From: Multifurca ochricompacta
Lineage: Eukaryota > Basidiomycota > Agaricomycetes > Russulales > Russulaceae
NCBI GenBank assembly: GCA_022496185.1
Contig: WTXG01000185.1
Location: 1 to 64,000, forward strand
DNA: 64,000 nucleotides
Direction: 5' to 3'
The translations under genes and the position numbers were made by a program. Each line of letters starts with the position of its first letter. The stretch's first letter is position 1. This document shows positions 37,201-47,513 of the stretch, piece by piece. The notes under the pieces were generated by a model. It did not search any database and was not told the DNA's origin. It saw only the letters and a program-made list of their open reading frames with translations.

Positions 37201-38543
37201 TTACCTGTCTACGCTTTATTCGTGGGGGAGGGGTATGGCTGGAACGCGGACGGTTCTGGATGATGCCCGCAGGTGGATCATCGCTGTCCGATCCACCCGA
37301 TAAATCATTGAATACGTCTGGATACCACGGCGTTGAGGGCCCTGGCCTGTTGTTGCGATCTAGATCAGATACTAGTTCCTCAGGAGGAAGATCCCTAGGC
37401 GCAGGTGATCTTCTGTCCCAAGATGGAGATCTGGTAGGTAACCGTGTTGTCGAGGACTTCTGATGTGTAATACGTGGCGCCACAAGGTGCTGCTCTGCAC
37501 CGGTACGGTGCTTCTTCCTTGCTCTTACACGCGTGGGCCCCGGGGCACGGCCAGATGAACGTTCACCAGCAGAGTTCTCAGGGGCGCGGGCGCTATCGGT
37601 ATCGTCCTGGCCTGGATCCGACGGAGGCGAAGATGACGATTCTACAGGGTTACGGTGGCCAGTGAACTTGACCATGGCATCTGGGTGATGCTTTAGTTGG
37701 TGCTTATACTCAACTGATCAAAGGCATAGGGCTTTAATTGTCGAGGTTGGCGCCTGCGCATGGAGTATCTCCCTCCCTCAGCTGCGACAGCATCGTCGAG
37801 ATTGGAAGTTTGAATTTGGATTATCTCGGTTTCTCCAACATCAGGGGCCATGAAAAGATCGGAGGAAGGCAAACGCTGCTGTGCATTGATTGGCTGTGAG
37901 ATAGGACTAGATGTTAGACCAAGCGGCGCATCATCTTCGTCAGCAGGAGAAGAATTTAGATCATAGCGATGAGCGATACACTGCCTCGCTGGAGGAGAAA
38001 GTAACTGCAGAGGATCAGGGGATGACATAGGGTGGCTTGGGCTTTGAGGTTGGCGACGCAACGACAAGGCTGAGGGGGAAGTGGCAGATAAGGGCGAGGC
38101 AAAAGGCGATGTGGGTGGGCCACGACCAGACCATCCTGGTGTTGTAAGGTTTTCCGAGGCAGCTTCCCTGAGAATTTCATGTGCCATTGGGGAGGAGGAC
38201 GATGAATAGAGACCATTATGTGATATGGAAGAGAAAGTGTCTGTTACGAAGGTAGACCTTCGATACACCTGAGATGTACACCATCGCCTGTTATCATATG
38301 ATTATTGTCAATAGGACGTACCAGCGATTCAGTTGCTTTCACGTCCATGTCATCCGTAGGAAGGTCGGCTGACGCGTCAATTGGGTGACTTGTTGCAATG
38401 ACTCGGTCCCAGTATGCGGGTTTTGCAGACTCGAGAAGCTCACGTTCATCAAGGTCTGATGTTGATGCAGCATCAATAAATACATCCATGACCAATTCAA
38501 ATGGCAAATAAGAACTATGTTGTCTTAGGCAAGTGGCAAGCAC
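34161..38543 (-). CDS. Mus7/Mms22-like DNA repair scaffold, several frameshifts
   Basis: Reading on the minus strand: an N-terminal acidic Ser-rich part from ~38543, the motif YSMRRRQPRQLKPYAFDQL then YKHQLKHHPDAMVKFTG (37740-37670), a Ser/Pro-rich linker, LSIFTTGGGRVLSGWQRRNAVTID (~36590-36510), a long helical part with VVVDFDIPFLSSGKVF and SYLGRGWLYELL, and RLFRRLVEIFKSRKFADLRGELAGFAAFVQEN (~35230-35150). This order fits Mus7/Mms22, which works with a cullin ligase at stalled forks. One-base frame jumps occur near 37712, 36990, 36475 and 35260. Introns are likely near 37180 and 36600. The C-terminus ends in a poly-Gln tract. The gene start is uncertain. Confidence 0.65.
34169..34228. repeat. 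TTG/CTG trinucleotide repeat encoding poly-Gln
   Basis: About 15 TTG/TGC units. On the minus strand CAA codons give a run of 12 Gln followed by Ser at the C-terminus of the Mus7-like gene. Length is likely variable between strains. Confidence 0.85.
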
Positions 38544-39190
38544 ATTGGGGACCGGAGACGGACTCGTCGTCGAGCACGGGGCCTTGACATCGACATCGAG
38601 AACGCGTGCACGTGCACATTAACTGTCACAGTCACACAGTCACATCCACGTGCCCGTCTGAATTAATCTGATCATCTCTATCTAATCTAGATCTGATCTA
38701 CCTTACTCCGAGCTACGTAAATGATGAATGACAGATGATGACAGACAGACAGACAGATGACACCGTGGACATAATTTATGAATTGTATCGATCCAGAGAA
38801 TCGTTCTATGTCCTCCTATAAAATGAAATGAAATGTTACAATAGAGAGGACAGTAGTCCAAGCACAATAATATAAAGAGACAGAAACAAAGAGAGAGTGA
38901 AAGAGAGACGGTGTCAGGTCAGGCCGGGCCGTCAGGCACACTGATGATGCACGAGGCCGCGATTAAATGGGAACTAGAACAACACCTCCGACGGGGCTCA
39001 TCTTCCATCCGCGATGGACAAATTAAAAAAATATTAAAGAAATAAATAAACAACCCCTCTTTCCCTTCTTTTTTTTTGTCTCTTTCACTTTTTCAACTCT
39101 CACAGACTTAACTTACCGTCTCTCTTTTTCACTGTGCTATCATTCCCTTCTTCTCTATATGTCTACATATCTATCAGATTCAGAGTCTCC
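38544..39190. other. Intergenic region
   Basis: No gene is seen. Short simple repeats (GACAGACAGACA near 38750, AAATGAAATG near 38822, GAGAGAGTGAAAGAGAG near 38893) precede a pyrimidine-rich stretch (39050-39150), likely the leader of the next gene. Confidence 0.5.
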
Positions 39191-39229
39191 CACTCTCATG
39201 GGGTACGACCATCCCGGTTCTACCCTAGC

Positions 39230-40033
39230 ATGAGCGAATTGTACTCAAATTTTCGAATAGGTTGTCCAACCTTCGTCCTGAAACATCATTGCGAGGATCC
39301 GCAACATATGATGAACATGACCTCAAAGACCTCGAGGTGCCATCACCATGGTCCCTTCTTGTTCGTGCGGTTGTCGCTGACAATCAGTTCAGGAAAAGCT
39401 ACTCGAAGGTCTCAGTAATTGTCGGGCACTTGAGGGTACCATTCGCGAGTATTTTACCTCAATCAAGGTATGCTGTTTTTCTTCTCGCGCCACCCACCCA
39501 GACCTTCACACTGAGCGAACTTGACTATCCTCTCATAATTGCAGCGGAATTACCGCCGAGTGGGTCGAGATACGTTGCGCACGAGCGTCCCACAGATTGA
39601 CGATGAGCTCGCGGAGTCGCTTCGCGTTCTCGCAGAACTGGAGGCCCGTCTACCCGCAATCCGCACCCAGGCTGCTCAGGTTCGACAAGTGTACGACTCT
39701 GGTCGCCAAAAGGTACAGTGGCTGGCAAAAAAAAATAATGCCTCCCCCTCGATTTCTTTGGGAATTTTATTTCACTTTTCTGACCTTCACTCTGTTTGCT
39801 AGGCAGAGGCAGTCGCACGGGACCTTCGATGGTTGAATCGTGGCTGGTACGAACGTGGGTACAAAGTCGTCTTCACCTCAAAGAGTCCCGTCTCTTGGCG
39901 ATGGCGTGCCACCTTACGAACCCTCCTCGCATTCACCTTCATTGTCGCGGCATGGATGTTCTGGGTCGCTTTACTGGGTGTGACCCGCGCGCACCGACAA
40001 CGCCTTGTTTGGGGAGAACGCCTTCCGTCGTAG
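39230..40033 (+). CDS. Uncharacterised coiled-coil protein with C-terminal transmembrane helix, one frameshift
   Basis: Supported exons: a first part around 39230-39392, 39393..39467, 39545..39712 and 39803..40033 (stop 40031-40033). The middle encodes a helical repeat (IDDELAESLRVLAELEARLPAIRTQAAQVRQVYDSGRQK). The end has WYERGYKVVFTSKSPVSWRWR followed by a transmembrane segment LLAFTFIVAAWMFWVALLG and a short polar tail. I do not recognise the family; a tail-anchored or inner-membrane protein is plausible. The first part joins the second only with a 1-base shift near 39390 (CAGTTCAG), as there is no room for an intron. Confidence 0.6.
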
Positions 40034-40247
40034 TATCTTACCTTTCCTTTCCTTCATTCTACTCTCCCACACATAGCCATTTCTTTACTTTATCTGCTCC
40101 TATTGGGCTCTCATCCATACGTGTATTGTTATTTTTTTTTCATGGTGGTTGACATCTGGGAATCGCCGGTTGAAAATGTTGTTCTGTACTGAAGCTTGTT
40201 TGTGTCACTCGGTATCTTTCAATCGAACCGGGAATATTCGGTCTCCT

Positions 40248-41423
40248 CTACACATTTTCCTTAGGTCGACGTATCCAAAACAAGTAGTTAGCCTGTGTGG
40301 ACAAAGGAGTCGTCGCGCGTGGCGCCAGCACCCAGTCACCCCGCCAAGGGACGTACACGATCCCGCGTACCTCCGCTTCCACGCGTGTGGGGAGCCCGTA
40401 CGCATATGTCCGCGAAATCCATGGCCGCCCGCCTTCGTTGAGAGGTTTTGTAAAAAAACCAATGAGCTCGTCGGGGTTGATGAACTTAGAGAAGGTGTGG
40501 GTTCCAGGCTCAACGAGTCGGAACACTTTCTCGGCTGCTACGATCGTGAGGAGATACGAGAGTGGCGTCCGCGCGATGGTCGAAAGGAACAGGTGGCCTC
40601 CGGGCTAAACCGAAGAAATAAAAGCAAAGGAAGAAAGAAAGGTTCATCCCCGTCGAGTGATGAGAGGAGCTCACTTACCTTGACTAACTCTGCACATGAT
40701 CGCAGGAACGCAGCTGGGTTATTTACGTGCTCTACGACCTCCATCGAACAAACGATGTCGAACCGTTTCTTAGATTCCTCTTGGAGGAGCGTCTCGGCGG
40801 ATGTGTGCCGAAAGGATAAAGACGAGAGACCAGGGTCGGCTGCGGCATGTTGGGACGCGATGTGAATATTCTCCGCCGACGCGTCGATAGCGAGGGTGTT
40901 TGCACCAAGTCGGGCAAGGCTCTAATAACAATAATCGCATTTAAGTTCAACCCAAACAGGCTCTGGTTTGTTACCCTTTAGTCACCCGTACCTCGGACAA
41001 TATACCCCCGCCACACCCGACATCCAGAACATCTAACCCATTCAACAAGCGGTTTGAGTCTCGCATCCGTAGGGCAACAGCGTCATCATTCCTGTCGTCC
41101 TCACGTAGCACCTCGAGCACCTTTTCACGTATGAAACGCATCCTGTGAGGGTTCATCTTATGTAGGAGCGTAAACTCGCCGCGCTCGTCCCACCATAATT
41201 TTGACAGACGCGAAAAGTGTGCAATCTCCTCGTCGTTGACTGTCGAGATCCGTGGGTGTGGGTGTGGGTGTGCGGTGCCATTTTGTGGTAGTGGTGGAGG
41301 TGGTGCAGTGTGGAGGGCAGAAGAGTAACGGTTTGGGTTTGCGAAGGCGCGTAGATTTGCAATTATTGAATGCGCGCAGCGTACATTGCGCGGAAGAGCG
41401 TCCGATAGAAATGGTCGAGGCAT
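40248..41423 (-). CDS. COQ3: Ubiquinone biosynthesis O-methyltransferase
   Basis: Model: complement(join(40248..40604,40679..40921,40992..41423)), 343 aa, phase 0 throughout. An Arg/Ser/Ala-rich N-terminus (MPRPFLSDALPRNVRCAHSIIANLRAF) fits a mitochondrial presequence. Then WWDERGEFTLLHKMNPHRMRFI, motif I LDVLDVGCGGGILSE, post-I NTLAIDAS, motif II FDIVCSMEVVEHV and motif III PGGHLFLSTIART, all typical of Coq3/UbiG. It performs both O-methylations of coenzyme Q on the matrix side of the inner membrane. An upstream in-frame GTG exists, but 41423 is the first ATG. The gene is divergent from NLR-3 with a 356-bp shared upstream region. Confidence 0.92.
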
Positions 41424-41690
41424 GGCCCAGACGTTCTCGACGGCTGAGAATGAGGCCACCCGTCTCCGGACCTGTTATTTGTATCTGTTAGGGATTCAAT
41501 TAATGCGCCTCTCACTCGTTGAAGTGTGCGTGTGGGGGGGGAGTTAACCGATTGAGTGGTCAGTTCTTCAGAATTTCGTTTGTGTATCTACGGCCACTTG
41601 GCAGCTATCAATTAGCAGAGCACCACGTAGCAACCTCCTGAACACCAGACAGTCAGGCAGCAGTCAGGCAGTCAGGCAGGTAATCTATGT

Positions 41691-41696
41691 CACGTG
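41691..41696 (+). promoter_or_regulatory. Conserved CACGTG box upstream of NLR-3
   Basis: E-box 84 bp upstream of the NLR-3 ATG, within the intergenic region shared with COQ3 and conserved in the NLR-2 promoter. Confidence 0.4.
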
Positions 41697-41779
41697 CCAC
41701 GTTGCAGTTCAGTGGTCACGACGCTCCAATTCCCGCTCATCTCGCTTGACTCAACCAACCACTACTTATATAAGAATAC

Positions 41780-44700
41780 ATGCAATCCAAATCATTTTCA
41801 TTCAGACAATCCTTCCGGAAGATCTTTGCATCTTCTAGGGACAGGTCTTCAGTTCGTGAGTCTTAGACAACTCCAACCCTCTTCTTTCTTTGACTGACTT
41901 TTGGTACCAGTAATTGGCGATACTGCTCCCGTCCCATCGGGGTCGATCGGCGGACCCACAGTTGTCGTCACGACTGCGATACAGACTTCCCTCGCTCTCT
42001 TGAAGGAGGGGAGTGCTCTCGCGACCAACGTCCCTTTTATCGGCCCCATCGCAGGCCTCCTCCTACTGACACTCCAGATGCGAGGCGTATGTCCCTAGTT
42101 CCTCCCTCGTATTTCTCTCTTAAATCCTTATAAATCCGTGAACAGGAAGTGAAACAGTTCAAGGGTGATTGGGAGGCAGTCATGCAAAAGCTCACCAGTG
42201 TGGCCAATATCGTTGTCAATGTGGGAGAGTCCTGCCAAACCCACAACCTGAAGGAAGAAGACCTCCCGGCTGGCCTGCGCACTATATTACTGTCCATTCG
42301 CACGTAGGTTCTGCATTACTTTGTGTTTTTTCATGACCTGATTGGCGGGAAAGTGAACTAGATGGAATCGAAGCTGCGTTGAAGGAATGTGCGGAGACCG
42401 GACGCGTCACGAGGGTCATCTTACGTGCAGACATGCTTCAGACCGTCAAGCAATATGATGCCAAGTTGTCGAATGTGCTTCAAACTTTCCAGGTCAGTCA
42501 TGGTATTGAATTCATTCATTTATCTTTACCATTCACCTGTGTTCTCGATTCATAGGCGAAGATGGCCTTAGATTCGAGGTTTGCCCAGATTGTTATGGAG
42601 CGCAATACCACAGTATGTGACTTATAGTTACATCTCATGCACATTTTAATGGACCGTTTCGATAGGTTACCCATCCTACCCCGACTGAGGCTACCACGTA
42701 AGTACCTCTTGGACATACCGCGTCTATGTGCGGGCTGACTGGTCATACAGATCTATGCCAACGAAGCCGCGCACACCCCAGATATTCTTTGGGCGTGATG
42801 CTGAGCTTGCTCAGATCATCCACATGATTTTCACCAACATCGGATCTCATCCCGCCCGCATCGCCATCCTTGGCCCTGGTGGATATGGAAAAACAACCCT
42901 TGCCAATGCCGTCCTCACTCATGATCGTGTGAAGGAATATTATGGCCCCTGTAGGTACTTTGTTGCCTGCGAGTCCATTTCGTCCTCTGGGGCTCTCTTG
43001 ATCGAACTTGGAAAGGTGCTCAGTGTCTTAAAGGGTTCTTCAGATTCCCTCTGGTCCCGGATCCATACCTCACTTGAAGCAAAGGAATGCATTATCTGTT
43101 TTGACAACTTTGAATCACCCTGGGATCAGGCCGAGGACACAAGGCACTCCGTTGAGGAGCTGTTATCTAGTGTCACAGAAGTTCGCCGTGTCACTGTGCT
43201 GATCACCATGCGGGGCACAGAGAGGCCATCAGGGACACAGTGGACAAGACCGCCATTGGTGCCATTGCAGACACTTGGTCATCATGCTGCTAAAGAGATC
43301 TGGATGCACATTGCAGATGTTTATAATGATCATGCAGAAGAACTTATGAAAGCTGTGGACTATGTTCCTCTTGCTGTTAATCTATTGGCACATCTTTCAC
43401 AAACGACCCCACCTACATTATTGTGGAGGGAGTGGAGTTCAAAGCAAACAAGGGTTGTGCAAAGGGGTCAGGCACATAGGCTTTCAAATCTGGAGTTCTC
43501 GATCCAGCTATCCATTGATAGTGGAAGAATGAAGGCCAACCCAAGGGCCAAGGATTTACTTGGAGTTCTTAGCATGCTTCCTGATGGGATGCATATGCAG
43601 CAATTGGACAAATTTCATGGCATTCTTGGTGATATAGAAATTGTCATGTGTCTTCAAGTGCTTCAGCAGTGTGGGCTGATAAACTTGAATGGAGAGAGAT
43701 ACCATCCACATCCAATAATCAGGCATTTTTGTAACTATCATGACTTGACCTCATCAAGGTACAAGGTGTCCTTGGAGGACTATTATCTCACACTGGCTTC
43801 CATGATTTTATGGGAGGCAGAGCCTCAGCAGTATGGTGAAATGGTATTAGAAGTGAATAACACAAAGGCTATACTCCTTGGTCTCTTGGAATCAAACTAT
43901 GAAAATCATCAAACACTTATTTATGCTATTCTCTCATTTACAGAGCTGCATAGAAACATTGGAGACCTCTCTGACAAATTGATAGGCAAGGCTGTTCAAT
44001 TTCTACAAGAAAATCATGGGTCCACATCATTGTTGATAAAATGCATTCAAAAATGGGCTTCTTTGTATATGTATGCAGATGACTTGAATAGTGCAAAAGA
44101 GAAATTGCAAGAAGCTGAAAGGCTGTGCTCCTCACCTGGAGGCAATAATCATCTTGCCCAAATTCTGAAGGAACTGGGAACAATTCACTTAAGCCAAGGA
44201 GCACATAATGAGGCTGAAGCTTCATTTCAGAGGGCTTTGAGGTTCTGTGAAGCAGAAAATTACTATTTGGGCCAAGGAGATTGCCATTATGGACTTGGGG
44301 GCATATATCTGCACCTGGGAAAATACACTGAGGCAGAAGCATCATATCACAAGGCTTCACATTTTGCCAGAGTTGCCAATAGCAGCATTAACCAAGCAAG
44401 TGCATATGCTGGACTTGCAGACACATACGTACAGTTGGGCAAGTTAAATGAAGCAGAAACCTCATATCAGCAGGCCCTGGAGATTGATAAAGCTGTAAAC
44501 AATGTAATTAGTCAAGGAAATGATTATGTTGGACTTGGAGACATATATATAAGGCAGAACAAATTAACTGAAGCAATATCTGCACTTCAGTCAGCCTTGG
44601 ATCTTCACAAACTTGCAAATAATATTTTGGGCCAGGGTGCTTGTTATAGCAGCCTTGGGGAAACATACCTAGGGCAGCATAGACTAAATGAAGCAGAGGC

Positions 44701-44932
44701 CTCATTTCAAAAAGCCATTGAGCTTTGTAGGGCTGCCAATAATGGTTCAGGTCTAGGGTATGCTCTAGATGGGCTGGGGAGGCTATACATGAGAAAATTT
44801 GAGCTTATGAAAGCAAAGAGCATGTTTGAAGAGGCAATAAAGGCATATCAAGAAGGACAAGACACACTTGGGGAGAGAAGTAGTAAAGAAAGGCTGGATG
44901 CTCTTTTGTCAAGGATGGGGAAGAGGATTTAG
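41780..44932 (+). CDS. NLR-3: helical N-domain, NB-ARC, TPR protein
   Basis: Model: join(41780..41855,41911..42086,42146..42303,42354..42492,42556..42612,42666..42697,42751..44932), 939 aa. Exons 1-6 encode the helical N-domain (ALKEGSALATNVPFIGPIAG-like hydrophobic core near residues 60-80) and a linker. Exon 7 holds NB-ARC (GPGGYGKTT ~254-262; IICFDNFES; LLAHL; HPIIRHF) and ~7 TPRs with LGQG/GQG spacing of 40 residues. The domain order is that of fungal NLR-like STAND proteins, in which TPRs are thought to sense ligand and the N-domain to execute the response. 43502-44932 contains a single CpG. The start is the ATG shared by all three paralogs. A MITE inserted 84 bp past the stop. Confidence 0.88.
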
Positions 44933-45016
44933 TGCAAGAACTGTAACTTCTGCAATCATGTATAACTGCCAGTTCTGTAAGTAACATTTAGTTCATGCAG
45001 AATTGTCACATGGAAG

Positions 45017-45140
45017 TAGTGATGTTCCAGCCTGGCTTGGCCCAAAAGCCATGGCTTTGGCTTGGCCTGAGGCAGCTCTGGCTTTCCTGAAGTCTGGGCT
45101 GAGCCAAAGCTGCCACAGACAGCTTGGCCCTGGCCCAGTT
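45017..45140 (+). mobile_element. Truncated family A hAT-like element
   Basis: Starts TAGTGATGTTCCAG as the other A copies do and runs through the GGCC-rich subterminal region with CpGs converted. It ends abruptly where the D-family LTR begins. Confidence 0.75.
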
Positions 45141-45424
45141 TAATGTCTGGTGTGAGACATCTTGCACAACTTGTGTGACAGCTTTGTTCATTGGTCAGAA
45201 GTTATGCACTGTCAATAGGTGTATAGAGGAGATGGGATGAGTCAATGCTGAAGGGAGCTGTTCCCCAAGGCAATGTTGAGTGGAGGAGCACCAGAAGCAC
45301 TGAGACAGCTGAGTCAAGTTCAAGGGACTTTGTCCAGAAGACAAACACTGATGTATTGAATAAGTCAAGTCTAGAGTCTACAGTGTAGATATGGTGGACT
45401 TATATATGTAAGTGGCAAGGTGAT
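45138..45424 (+). mobile_element. D-family LTR, left part (interrupted by Copia-1)
   Basis: Aligns along its length with the reverse complement of the solo LTR at 51282-51862 (TCTGGTGTGAGAC for TCCGGTGTGGGAC, ATATATGTAAGTGG for ATATATGTAAATGG), with nearly every CpG lost. It continues at 60503 after Copia-1. Confidence 0.75.
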
Positions 45425-45714
45425 TGTTGAGACGAGCCGGACTCCCGGGTGGACTCAATCTAACAATTGTGATAAGATAAGCTAAAGTGCGTCCATTAAC
45501 TGATTGAGACACAATTCCACATTGCACGCACAACACATTCCTTCTTATATCTTGTCACAAGTAAATAGAACTATTTACTGTTATGATTGTCACACTTTTA
45601 TGTAGTATAAAAGGTCGTTACATTGTACGTGTTCACTTCAGTTTTGACCACAACAACTGAACCTATCTGCTATCTACATAGATAGCTAAACTCTTTCACA
45701 GCTGCGTTTCATCA
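45425..45714 (+). repeat. Copia-1 5' LTR, internally deleted
   Basis: 290 bp against 406 bp in the 3' LTR. The missing 116 bp lies between two direct copies of TTTTGACCACAACAACTGAA seen in the 3' LTR. A TATAAAAG box lies at 45606-45613. Confidence 0.88.
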
Positions 45715-45728
45715 GGTTATGGGCCCTG
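45715..45728 (+). other. Copia-1 primer-binding site, half-tRNA(iMet) type
   Basis: GGTTATGGGCCCTG directly follows the 5' LTR. It is complementary to the anticodon stem-loop of initiator tRNA-Met (GGGCCCATAACC), the priming site used by Drosophila copia with a cleaved tRNA half. Copia-2 has the same site. Confidence 0.75.
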
Positions 45729-47513
45729 CCCTAATCTAAATTATCCAGAAGAAGATCTAGTATTTTACACAAGCTCCCTTGAAGTCGAACAAACGCAAAT
45801 TTATTCTCCCAGAAAAGGTGAGCCTCTGTTTAATGTTTTTGTAGTATACCTCAATTCCACGGCCCCTGGAGCCGGTGGATCGGTGTAGACTGGACCCCTT
45901 ACCGGGTTTCCCACAAACCATGCGACGGAGCGTGGTGACGCAGAAGCATGCGTGAGTTTTCTCTCAGCCCAGAAGCGCGATTACATAATTATCATAAAGT
46001 ACTATAATTTACTTATCCCGGGGAAATGTGCATGCGATAGCTGGTTAGGCACTGTGCATGAGCCGGATGCAGCCTTACTGCCAAGATAGGAAGCCAGGTG
46101 GGAGGCCCCGGGTGTCATGGCTCTATTTTATTTTTCCTTTTATTTTCTCCCTTTTGGATCACATGACTGTGGGAAGATTACCCAGCAGTCTCAACACGTG
46201 ATCATGGGAATGTAGTCGTGACATGGATCATGTGACCGAGTCACATGTAATAGTCACATGCTGCTTAGTCAGCACAAGAGCCACTCAACGAGAACAAGTC
46301 AATTCTCTATTGTGTTTACCACAATAGGCAAGGCCCCACAGTCTAGATGGTTCTAGACCTAGTGGAGCTGTTATCAAGATAAGAAGAGTCCAGCCTAGAA
46401 GGATCTAGGTAAGTGGAGCTCTAGATAAGGGCCCAGGTTGGGCCATGGCCAATTTTAGCACAGAATCATATGTATCAGTAGATAGACGTGTTCCAGACCT
46501 AAGGGCTAGACTACATATCAGTTATCTACTCCACAATGACATCATTATGACATCACATTGTGGAGCATGATCAGTCAGCAGAGTAAAGCAGCTTACGAAT
46601 CACAAAGATAAGGCTCAGTCAGCAATACAGCTGACTGATACTTGCTGATTCTTGCTTACACTTACTGCTTACCTTGTTACACTGAGAAATGTATATAAGA
46701 CCCTCTGTAACAGCCTGTAGCCCCCCATCTTGTCCTCTTGGGGCTGCAGGTGAGTAACTGTCTACACAAGTTCGATACATAGTGCTAATGGTATCCTGCC
46801 TCCCTGTGTGACTCGATCCTTTGGATCTTGTCCTCTTGGGGCTGCAGTTTCTTTCGGTTTCTAAGAGACTCCCCATGAACAGAAGGTCACTAAGTCAATC
46901 ACCAGTTGTAGGAGGGTCATAGAATACCTTTACCTACAGTGTTGACAGTGGTCGGACAAAGATCCCCTGCGTGTGCTAGGGTTAGGCACATCCCTGAGGT
47001 ACTAGGGATAGGTACACATATAAAGCAGCACTTGGGGCTGCAGTTTCTTTCAGTTTCAGAACGCCGTCATCGTGGTTGCAAAACCACAGTGGGTGACATA
47101 GTTCCTGATCATTACTTAACACGTGACGTTTGCCTCCGCGGTATGCCCAATGACTTAGGTCACCTTCTTTGCCCTTTTTGTTTCTAAGTGTACATGGAGC
47201 ATCACCTGTTACACCAGGGACTATTTGCCTACTGAATGGTTGGCTCCGACTCCACAGGATGGGGCATAGTTTTTGGGTCTAGAACAAGGCGGGGGTAGTC
47301 ACTCCCCTGAGCACTTGGGCTTGTCACAACTGCGGTACACTAGATAGTTATGGTAGTAGATAAATCGCGTGTTTTGGTGTCTGAGAGACTGGATCCTCTG
47401 TGGATTCAGGGAGTACAGTTGATACACCAGAGGTACTAGGATCTTCATAATCTGGGTCTGACTGCCCCTCTCACCCAGATTGGAAATCATCGCACCAGCA
47501 GTAACTTGTAGAT
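45729..47513 (+). other. Copia-1 leader, unusually long, with repeat-like blocks
   Basis: 1.8 kb without an ORF of note before the gag ATG at 47514. It contains three copies of a CTTGGGGCTGCAG block (46735, 46845, 47030), two followed by TTTCTTTC(G/A)GTTTC, and a stretch at 46690-46760 related in reverse to the window-edge repeat. An older element may have inserted here, but no paired ends were found. Confidence 0.45.

Larger units (their letters stand above)
41678..45016 (+). repeat. Right arm of the NLR inverted duplication
   Basis: Matches 26565-29905 in reverse complement. It starts within GTAATCTATGTCACGTG, just after a CAGTCAGG-type microsatellite (41648-41680), and stops exactly where the family A MITE begins (45017). 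Confidence 0.88.

Noticed and set aside
46114..46948. A possible extra LTR (TGTCATGG ... TGTTGACA) in the Copia-1 leader
   Set aside because: No matching flanking duplication was found and no second LTR exists, so the ends are probably coincidental.
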